From Elusimicrobiota bacterium (GTDB lineage Bacteria > Elusimicrobiota > Elusimicrobia > UBA1565 > UBA9628): a stretch of DNA of 32,876 bases. A program made the translations under genes and the position numbers. Numbering within the stretch: the stretch's first letter is position 1; the number at the start of each line of letters is the position of its first letter. Where the stretch lies: positions 1-32,876 of the forward strand of contig JACQWX010000135.1 in the NCBI GenBank assembly GCA_016209035.1, written 5' to 3'. Positions 23,697 to 30,211 of this stretch are shown here, in pieces. The notes under the pieces were generated by a model. It searched no databases. It saw only the letters and a program-made list of their open reading frames with translations, and was not told where the DNA came from.

Positions 23697-24658
23697 TCAG
23701 GCCGGCGGGGTCATCAGCCCGGAATCCGGCCCCTGGGAGGGATCCTCGGCGCCGAGGGCCAGGATCAGGTCCCCGCCGGAATGGAAGCGGACCTCCGGCC
23801 TCGCGTCGAGGGCTCGGGACAGGACCGTGTTCACGCGGGCAGGCAGGGTCGGGACCCTGGCCGTCGGCGGGGACATGCGCATGCTCCTCTTCTGCGCGGT
23901 GAAGTCCGGCCCCGGGAAGGGCAGTCCGCCGGTCAGCAGCTCGTACGCCATCACGGCCAGCGCGTAGACGTCCGATTCGAGCGAGACCGAGCCCATCTCC
24001 TGCTCCGGCGGCATGTAGGGGGGCGTGCCGGACGCCGATGCCTGGGTCAGGTGCGGATCGGGCGTCCTGGCCCGATGGGCGATCCCGAAGTCCGTGATCT
24101 TGGCCGTGCCTTCGTTGGAGATGAGGATGTTGCCCGGCTTGAGGTCCCGGTGGATGACGTTCTTGGAGTGGGCATGGTCGAGGCCCGCCGCGACCTGCCC
24201 CAAAAGGTGCAGGGCCTCGGGCAACGCCAGGCGCGCCTCGGAGAGGAACGCCTCGGTGAAGGCGGAGCCCTGGCGGAAGTCGCCCCGCATCCTCTTGATC
24301 GCGACCTTGCGCTGCAGGGCGAGGTCCGTTCCTTCGTAGACCACGCCCATGCCGGCCTTGGCGGCCCTCAGCGTCTTCACCAATTCGGCCGTGCCGGCCG
24401 GGTCCGGCCCGTCGATGCGCGGAGGATCGGCCTCGGGGGGCTTGTCCGCCGCAGGCTGCGCGGCAGGGGCGGCGGGCTCGCTTCGGAGGTCGCCGAGGTC
24501 TGGCTGTCGGGCTTCTTGGGGTCGCGGTCCTTCTTGACGGGCTTGTCGCCGGATTGGCCGGGAGGCTCCCCATGAGGATTGGCGGCCGGGCTCGGGGCCG
24601 CGGCCAAGGCCAGGAGCACCGCGGCTGAAAGGACGAGAGCGGCGCGGTTTTCTCCCAT
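23697..24658 (-). pseudogene. Broken Ser/Thr kinase: frameshift plus loss of the kinase N-lobe/hinge segment
   Basis: ATG 24658 opens a signal-peptide-like N-terminus (ENRAALVLSAAVLLALAAAP) and a Lys/Pro-rich linker. The frame then changes near 24450-24510, and the kinase domain continues in another frame: AGMGVVYEG, VAIKRMRG, SEARLALPEAL, HRDLKPGN, DFGIA, PPEQEMGS. Between SEAR and LALPEAL the roughly 44 residues that hold beta-4, beta-5, the hinge and the start of alpha-D are missing; the intact kinase at 16336 has them. An active fold is unlikely. It lies 11 nt downstream of the PQ-loop gene and upstream of endoQ. Confidence 0.8.
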
Positions 24659-24669
24659 GGTTCAGCCTT

Positions 24670-27150
24670 CTACGCCGGCAGGGGCGCCGCGGCAGCCTCG
24701 AAGGCCGGAAGGCCGCTCCACCTGAAGGCCGTGCCGGGCGCCTGAGGCGCCGCCGGGACGGCCGCCGGAGCGTGGACCGAAGGCTCACGGGCCGATGGGG
24801 CGCCGAAATCCTCTTCCAGCGAGGCGCGGACCATGTCGAGGAAGCGCCGGGTCATGGCCGCGTCCCGCCCGTTCTTGAGCCACTCCGCCGCCAGGATCTC
24901 GGCGTAGGACTCGGTGAGGCGGTCGAGCTCCTCGGCCGTGATGAGGTTGATGACCATGTCCGCGTGCTTCTGGAGGCCGAGGATGTGGGCATCCTCGTTG
25001 GCCAGGACGTTGGTCCAGCCATCGAGGTTGCGCTCGACCGATATCCCGCGCTCGACCGCGTCCCGCTTGAGCCGCCGCGCGAAGCGCACGGAGGCAGGCG
25101 CGGTGAGGTAGACGTTGAGCGAGCGGCGTCCGGCCCCGGCCTCCACGAGCTTGGGGTGCGAGGCGTAGACCGAGTCCACGATCAGGACGTCGTCGCCGTC
25201 GAGCCGGAGGAACTCGCCGCTCTTGGGTGTGAAGGTCTCGGAGACCGTGTCGTGGAACGGCAGCTCGACGGGCTCGCCCGCGAGCAGGGCGCGGATGTCG
25301 GAGGCCGCCTGGTCGATGTAGAGGGATTCCGGCTGGTCCCAATCGGGCCGCCCGTCCTGGCCCAAGGGGAGGTCCGCCTTCGACTTGTAGTACCGGTCCG
25401 CCGGGAAGGTCACGATGCGGCCGGCCAGGACGCCTTCGAGCTGCTTGGCCAAGGTGGATTTGCCCGCGGCCGTGGGGGCTTCAAGGTAGATGAGGCTGCG
25501 GCCCGGGAGACCGCGGGCCTTGGCCACGAACTCGGCGAGCTGGGCGTCGGGCGCCGCGCCCTTGAACCCGGAGAGGTCGCGGCCTTCGAAGGCGTTGCCC
25601 ACCAGGGACCGGGCTTGACGCTTGAGCCAGGCATTGCGCAGGTCGCCGGCGAGGGAGAACACGCGGTCGGAGAGGCGAACGAGCGGCCCGACCACGGCGT
25701 TGGCGAGCCTTGGCGCGTAGATCTGGCCGAGGACCATGCCCGCGGTCACGATAGCGATGATGCCGTTCATGGCCCAGCGCAGGTCCATGCCTGCCAAGGC
25801 GGCGAAGAGGTGCAGGGCGCTGCCGGCCACCACGAGCGCCGGGTAGAGGGGGGCGATCCCCTTGGGCGGCCGGCCTTCCTCCTTGAAGAGCTTGTAGTTC
25901 TGCTTGAGTTGCGGCCAGTTCAGGACCCACAGCAGGCCCATGGCCCCGGTGAAGGCCAGGTCCACCCAGGCCTTGAGCGGCATGAAGGCCTGCAGGGCGA
26001 TGAGCGGCAGGGGAGCGAGCACGGCCGCGGCGGTGGCGAGCGTCGCCTTCAGAGCCTTGGAGTCCCGCTTGAACCAGTTGATCTGGCCGACCACCATCGC
26101 GCTCTCGAGAACGCCGGCGAGGTTCGCCACGTTCCACCAGACGCTCGAGCCCTGTCCGATGGAGACCACGGAGAGGAGCACGGCGGCCGCGAACCAGATG
26201 AGAGGGCTGGCGATGGCGAGGTCCTTGACGCCCTCCTTGCCGGCCTTGAAATTGTGGATGATCTGCGGGATGCCGATGACGCTCAGGGTGACGCTCCCGG
26301 CCGCGGCGACCAGGCCGACGTTGGCGAGGAGCCAGGGGAAGGAAACGGCGAAAGCCGCGGCCGAGACCGCGGCGGCCGTCCAGCGCACGGCGGGGCGCTG
26401 GAAGAGCGTGGTCTTGGCCTGGGCCGAGTCCGCGGCAGCGGGGACCTCGGGCCGGGCGGTCTGGGTCCCGGACGCCGGGGTTCCCTTGAAGAAGGCCGGG
26501 CCTCGTCGGAAGGGGGATGGGACGTCGACCGCGCCGCCTGTCGCCCACACCTTTCCTGATGGCGCAGGCGACGCTCGGCCTCCGACCTCGACCGCGCCGG
26601 TCGGGCTGATGAGCTTTTCCCCGACCAGGGCCGCGAAGATGCTGTCGGCGGAGCCTTTCGAAGATTCCGCCGGCGCCTCCTCGAAGAGGTCCAGGCCTCC
26701 CAATGCCTCGCCGACCTTCTTGGAGGCGGCCTCGACGGCCGCGGCCTGCTTGGTCTCGGCCGGGGCGGCGTGAAGGACCGCGACCGGCGAGGCCTCGGCC
26801 ATCGAGACCCATACCGCGTCGGGCGCGAGAACTCCCGGCACGCCGGCGCCGGGGACTGCATCGACGACAGGCGAAGCGAGGCTCGTCGCCGGGGTCGGAC
26901 TGCCGAGTGAGGGGAGAGCGCCTGATGTAGTGAACTGAGAGCCGCCGATCACGGCGTTGCCCGACAGCGACGCAGGGTTCGAGAAGTTCAGCGGGGCGAC
27001 GACCGGGACCCCGGCGGAGCCTGCCTGCGAGGCGTGGACCTGCCCGGACTGGACCACGGCTTGAGCCAGAGCCTCGGTAGCGCCGAAGGACCAGCCGAAC
27101 TGCAGGAACGCCAGGAGAGCGGCGACGACCTTCTTATTGTTGGATAGCAT
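24670..27150 (-). CDS. Signal peptide - PQ-loop membrane domain - uridine-kinase-like P-loop fusion
   Basis: ATG 27150 gives 826 residues. Residues 1-30 are a signal peptide (VVAALLAFLQFGWSFG). Up to about 255 the sequence is Ala/Pro/Ser-rich and includes repeat copy C. From about 260 to 500 there are multiple membrane segments with two PQ-loop motifs, GIPQIIHNF (near 291) and WPQLKQNYK (near 411), as in SWEET/SemiSWEET or PQ-loop carriers. From about 545 on, a P-loop kinase of the uridine kinase/phosphoribulokinase class follows: Walker A APTAAGKST (about 555), FPADRYYKSK, VLIVDSVYASHP and the lid RFARRLKRDAVERG. Function is unknown. The kinase part is expected in the cytoplasm, perhaps phosphorylating the transported solute. 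Confidence 0.8.
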   Translation of the reverse strand: MLSNNKKVVAALLAFLQFGWSFGATEALAQAVVQSGQVHASQAGSAGVPVVAPLNFSNPASLSGNAVIGGSQFTTSGALPSLGSPTPATSLASPVVDAVPGAGVPGVLAPDAVWVSMAEASPVAVLHAAPAETKQAAAVEAASKKVGEALGGLDLFEEAPAESSKGSADSIFAALVGEKLISPTGAVEVGGRASPAPSGKVWATGGAVDVPSPFRRGPAFFKGTPASGTQTARPEVPAAADSAQAKTTLFQRPAVRWTAAAVSAAAFAVSFPWLLANVGLVAAAGSVTLSVIGIPQIIHNFKAGKEGVKDLAIASPLIWFAAAVLLSVVSIGQGSSVWWNVANLAGVLESAMVVGQINWFKRDSKALKATLATAAAVLAPLPLIALQAFMPLKAWVDLAFTGAMGLLWVLNWPQLKQNYKLFKEEGRPPKGIAPLYPALVVAGSALHLFAALAGMDLRWAMNGIIAIVTAGMVLGQIYAPRLANAVVGPLVRLSDRVFSLAGDLRNAWLKRQARSLVGNAFEGRDLSGFKGAAPDAQLAEFVAKARGLPGRSLIYLEAPTAAGKSTLAKQLEGVLAGRIVTFPADRYYKSKADLPLGQDGRPDWDQPESLYIDQAASDIRALLAGEPVELPFHDTVSETFTPKSGEFLRLDGDDVLIVDSVYASHPKLVEAGAGRRSLNVYLTAPASVRFARRLKRDAVERGISVERNLDGWTNVLANEDAHILGLQKHADMVINLITAEELDRLTESYAEILAAEWLKNGRDAAMTRRFLDMVRASLEEDFGAPSAREPSVHAPAAVPAAPQAPGTAFRWSGLPAFEAAAAPLPA
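26525..26598 (-). repeat. 63-nt in-frame palindromic element, copy C (in the PQ-loop fusion gene)
   Basis: On the minus strand GGCGCGGTCGAGG starts at 26598 and GGCGCGGTCGA starts again at 26535, a period of exactly 63 nt. The 23-nt core (26542-26564: CGCC, TCAGGA, GTGTGGGCG) begins 30 nt after CGGTCGAGG, as in A and B. The arms CGCCTG/CAGGCG differ from those of A but still pair. It encodes GAVEVGGRAS and PSGKVWATGGAVD in the same frame as in purF. Confidence 0.9.
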
Positions 27151-27163
27151 GTTTGAGAATATG

Positions 27164-27169
27164 ATTATA
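27164..27169 (-). promoter_or_regulatory. Candidate -10 box of the PQ-loop fusion gene
   Basis: A perfect TATAAT on the minus strand ends 13 nt before ATG 27150. The mRNA would be almost leaderless, which fits the lack of a Shine-Dalgarno. No convincing -35 box is seen. Confidence 0.4.
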
Positions 27170-27225
27170 GCCGGGGACCCTGCGGCACGGGAGGGCCTTA
27201 CGGTACTATTTGGAGGGGGGAAAAG

Positions 27226-27266
27226 CCCCACAAGGACCTAGGCCTTTGGCCTAGGTCCTTGTGGGG
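27226..27266 (-). terminator. 19-bp perfect stem, TTT/AAA loop; probable terminator
   Basis: CCCCACAAGGACCTAGGCC, loop TTT, then its exact reverse complement. On the minus strand it is followed by GCTTTTCCCC, a short T-run. It lies 200 nt after the aminopeptidase stop and before the PQ-loop gene promoter, a sensible terminator position. It is the longest perfect palindrome in the window. Confidence 0.65.
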
Positions 27267-27297
27267 GCGCCTGGCTTGAACCTAGTCGACAGGCGCC
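27266..27297. repeat. Second hairpin in the intergenic region
   Basis: GGCGCCTG and CAGGCGCC, 8-nt perfect arms 16 nt apart, sharing one base with the 19-bp palindrome. It may extend the terminator structure or be chance. Confidence 0.45.
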
Positions 27298-27309
27298 GTG
27301 ATATACTGA

Positions 27310-27474
27310 CCAGGAGGAAGGTGCCCGCTGTACTGGATGATGGCGAAGCGGAATCCCGAGGCCGCTAGGCTTCTGGTTGAGCTCGGCGCATATGTCAATG
27401 TGTTGGGCCCAGATTGGCCCGCTTTTTACTTCAGAGGACCAAGCCTGGCGCCTGGGCATAGGCCTAGACGGTGA
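27310..27474 (+). pseudogene. Ankyrin-repeat gene fragment
   Basis: A plus-strand frame reads GRCPLYWMMAKRNPEAARLL then VELGAYVNVLG, which is one ankyrin repeat with its characteristic PL.W..A..N.E..RLL...GA.VN pattern. A stop lies just upstream at 27307 and another at 27472, and no further repeats are visible. It probably is the leftover of a longer ankyrin gene. The frame could start at ATG 27337 (45 codons) but is unlikely to make a folded protein. Its end overlaps the aminopeptidase 3' end. Confidence 0.6.
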
Positions 27475-28663
27475 ATCGTCCGTCCTCGTAGACCGTCTTG
27501 GTCCCGCCCCCCGCCAGCTTCGCCGCGACCCTCTTGTCCTCGGTGTTGATCACGTCCCAGTGGAGGGAGGAATCGTTGAACCCGAGCGCCGAACGCTGGG
27601 CCTTGGTGAGCGCGGAGGCGTCGCCGTCGTAGGCGTCGGTGTAGGAGGCGCCGAGAGCGACGTGGCAGTTGCCGTAGCGGCCGCCGAAGTTCTCATCGTA
27701 GAGCGTCTCGGCCATGAACCGGTCGATGTTGGAGAACCGCCGGTCGGTCAGCGAGAGCTCCCCGAGGCGGCATGCCCCCGGGTCCATGGCGATCGTGCGG
27801 CGCGCGAAGTCCTCTCCCTTGGCCGCCGTCACCTTCACGGCCCGGCCGTCCTTGAACTCGAGGCGCAGGCCTTCCACGTAGTTCCCGGTCCGGTAGGAGG
27901 GCAGGTCGGCGTAGTAGACGCCCTTGGCTCCGCGCCAGTCAGGGGAGGTGTACACCTCGAAGGAGGGGACGTTGCGGCCGCTGATGCCCAGCCAGCGGCG
28001 GCGTTCGCCGAGCCGGACCGAAAGGTCCATGCGGCGGCTCTCGAGCCTCAGGGTCAGGATCCGCAGGGAGCCGAGGCGCTTCTTGATCTCGGTGACCTCG
28101 GCTAGGATCTCCTCCCATCGCTGGACGGGGTCGCGTTCGTCCAGGAAGCATGCTTTCACGATCTGGCGCGCGTATTCCGAGAAACTCATGCGCGCGGTCC
28201 GCGCGGGATCGAGCATGGGATAGAGGCCCAGCGTCCAGCCGAAGAGGCCCAACTCCTCGCGCCGGTCGAGGATATCCCGGAGAGGCTTGCGCGCGATGGT
28301 GGCCTCGCCGATGCGCTTGGGGTCCACCTCGCGCAGATGGGTGAGGGACTGGGGCGCGCGCAGGGCCACGAGCCCGTGCAGGCCTGAGAAGAACTCCCTC
28401 TCGCCCGGCGGCACGAAGGCGCGCTGGCGCTTGGAGCTCGACCGGTAGAAGCTCTTCTCCCATGCGGGCGTCGGGTCCGTGCGCAGGACAGGGTTCCATC
28501 CGCGGTCGAGCATGCGCGCCTGCAGGGCCTCGGCCAGCGGCATGGCGGCCAGCCCCGCGCGGATGAGGACCACGTCTCCCTTCATGTACCCGGGCCTTGA
28601 GGTGGTCAGTCCCCACAGCAGCGAATCCGCGTATTTCTCCAGCCGGTTTTTTGAGAAGATCAT
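27464..28663 (-). CDS. M29-family metallo-aminopeptidase
   Basis: The 399-residue cytoplasmic protein resembles thermophilic aminopeptidases (AmpS/AmpT, peptidase M29), which remove N-terminal residues using two metal ions. Family features are the N-terminal alpha/beta domain (GYMKGDVVLIRAG), VYYADLPSYRTGNYVEGLRL, the glutamate/histidine-rich metal region ETLYDENFGGRYGNCHVALG, and NDSSLHWDVIN near the C-terminus. ATG 28663 has a strong AGGAGG upstream, and it overlaps the glycosyltransferase stop by 4 nt (ATGA), so the two genes are co-transcribed. Confidence 0.85.
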   Translation of the reverse strand: MIFSKNRLEKYADSLLWGLTTSRPGYMKGDVVLIRAGLAAMPLAEALQARMLDRGWNPVLRTDPTPAWEKSFYRSSSKRQRAFVPPGEREFFSGLHGLVALRAPQSLTHLREVDPKRIGEATIARKPLRDILDRREELGLFGWTLGLYPMLDPARTARMSFSEYARQIVKACFLDERDPVQRWEEILAEVTEIKKRLGSLRILTLRLESRRMDLSVRLGERRRWLGISGRNVPSFEVYTSPDWRGAKGVYYADLPSYRTGNYVEGLRLEFKDGRAVKVTAAKGEDFARRTIAMDPGACRLGELSLTDRRFSNIDRFMAETLYDENFGGRYGNCHVALGASYTDAYDGDASALTKAQRSALGFNDSSLHWDVINTEDKRVAAKLAGGGTKTVYEDGRFTV

Positions 28664-30189
28664 CGGTCCTCCTTGCAAGCATTCATAGACGGATCGTAGC
28701 GCAAAATGAGGGCTGGGTAGACCGAGCCCAAAGACACGACGCTGGAACGGGCGATCGGCGAGAAGCAGTCCTTCAGGACGGGCGTCAGGGGCTGGTCGAA
28801 GCCGCATTGGCTTTCGGCGACCTGCGCGAAACGGTACTCGCCACGCGCGAGGCGCCGCGCCAAGGGGGCCGGATCGAACCGCGCAGGGCCGGCGAACGCG
28901 AGCTCCATGGTGCACCAATCCTGGTCCAGCACGACGCCTTCGCGCCCCAGAGCCGTCGCGTGGCGCGTCGCGATCCACTTGGCTCCGGGATACTCGCGCA
29001 CGAGCCGGCCGATCAGCCCCTGGTGCGCGGCAGCGGCGCGCCACAACCCGGCGGTGCTCCGGAGGCGGAAGGACAGCACCTCGGCTTCGTAAGGGACGCA
29101 GCACAGCAGGACGGCCGCCAACGCTGCGGCGAAGGCGCGGCCGCGGTGCCGGTCGGGCGACAGCGCGGCAAGCCGGCCGGCCGCGGCTTCGACGCCCAGG
29201 GCCGCGAACACGCAGACCAGGAACCAGTGGAACCAGAGGTAGGCGTAGGTGCCGCCGATGTTCCGCGCCGCCAGGAAGGAGACGGCCCCGTCGGCCGCGA
29301 GCAGGAAGAGGAGGGGACGCAGGCGTCCCCCGCGGTGCGCGGCGATGCCGACGGCCGCGAGCGCGATGACCCACGGCTTGGTCCAGTAGTATTCCCTCAT
29401 GATGTGCCAGAGTTGGCCCCAGGAAAGCATGTCCCCGGCGAATACGCGCGCTGGATGGAACAGCGCGACGCGGAGGAACCGTCCGTGGTTGAGCGCCTCG
29501 AAGAGCATGATGACCGCCAGGGCGCATCCGGCCGAGGCCAGCAGGAAAGCGGGCAAGCCCGCGGCGCCCCGCCGGGCGCGCCGCGCCAGGTCCGCCAGGC
29601 ACAGGGCCGCCCCGAGCGACGCTCCGACGCCGAATTGCTTGGCGAAAGGGATGAGCCCTGCCAGCGCGCCCAGGGCGACGGTCCGGTGCGGGGCGCAGAC
29701 CAAGAGCGCCGCCAGCGCGGCTTGGAGGATCAGCAGGAGGGCGTCGGCGCGCAGATAGACCGCCTCCTCGAGGCTCCTCCAGTTGAGCGCGAACATGGCG
29801 GGGAACAGGAGCGCCGCCCAGCTCGGCCGAAAACCGCGGCCGCGGGGCTCGCTGAGCGCCAGCATGCCCAGCAGGAAGACGACGACGAGCATGACCAGGT
29901 TGACGCCGCGGCCGAACAGGACGGGATCGGCCCCGAGCTTGGCCCCGGCCGCGACCAGCCCGTAGTAGAGCGGCGGATAGGGCAGGAGGATGTCGCCGGC
30001 CGGCCAGTCCGTATAGAGGGGGAGCCCCTTGATGAGGCGGTTGACCTGGCTGAGGACGTCGCCGTCGGTCGGCTCCCAGTCGAAGGGGAAGGCCGCGATG
30101 GGCAGGCAGCGCACGGCCAGGGCCGCGACGATCGTCCCCGCGAAGACGGCCAGGGCCGCTTTTCCCGCGAGCTTCTCCGTGGTTCTCAT
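28660..30189 (-). CDS. Polytopic GT-C-like glycosyltransferase (PMT/GT39-related)
   Basis: About ten to twelve membrane segments are followed by a soluble C-terminal part of roughly 130 residues. The first outer loop holds an acidic residue and the pattern DGDVLSQVNRLIKGLPLYTD, followed by YPPLYYGL. This is typical of GT-C enzymes that move sugars from polyprenyl-phosphate donors. I cannot name the acceptor. Start ATG 30189 is chosen at the first hydrophobic segment; an in-frame ATG at 30210, one base after the upstream stop, is equally possible. It is co-oriented and nearly contiguous with the membrane/TPR gene. Confidence 0.7.
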   Translation of the reverse strand: MRTTEKLAGKAALAVFAGTIVAALAVRCLPIAAFPFDWEPTDGDVLSQVNRLIKGLPLYTDWPAGDILLPYPPLYYGLVAAGAKLGADPVLFGRGVNLVMLVVVFLLGMLALSEPRGRGFRPSWAALLFPAMFALNWRSLEEAVYLRADALLLILQAALAALLVCAPHRTVALGALAGLIPFAKQFGVGASLGAALCLADLARRARRGAAGLPAFLLASAGCALAVIMLFEALNHGRFLRVALFHPARVFAGDMLSWGQLWHIMREYYWTKPWVIALAAVGIAAHRGGRLRPLLFLLAADGAVSFLAARNIGGTYAYLWFHWFLVCVFAALGVEAAAGRLAALSPDRHRGRAFAAALAAVLLCCVPYEAEVLSFRLRSTAGLWRAAAAHQGLIGRLVREYPGAKWIATRHATALGREGVVLDQDWCTMELAFAGPARFDPAPLARRLARGEYRFAQVAESQCGFDQPLTPVLKDCFSPIARSSVVSLGSVYPALILRYDPSMNACKEDR

Positions 30190-30211
30190 GCCGGCACGGT
30201 ATGATACCATC

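Noticed and set aside
29110-29145. Core-like sequence in the glycosyltransferase gene
   Set aside because: It ends in GCGTTGGCG but is one base too short, lacks TCnGGA and pairing arms, and lies in an Ala-rich membrane helix.
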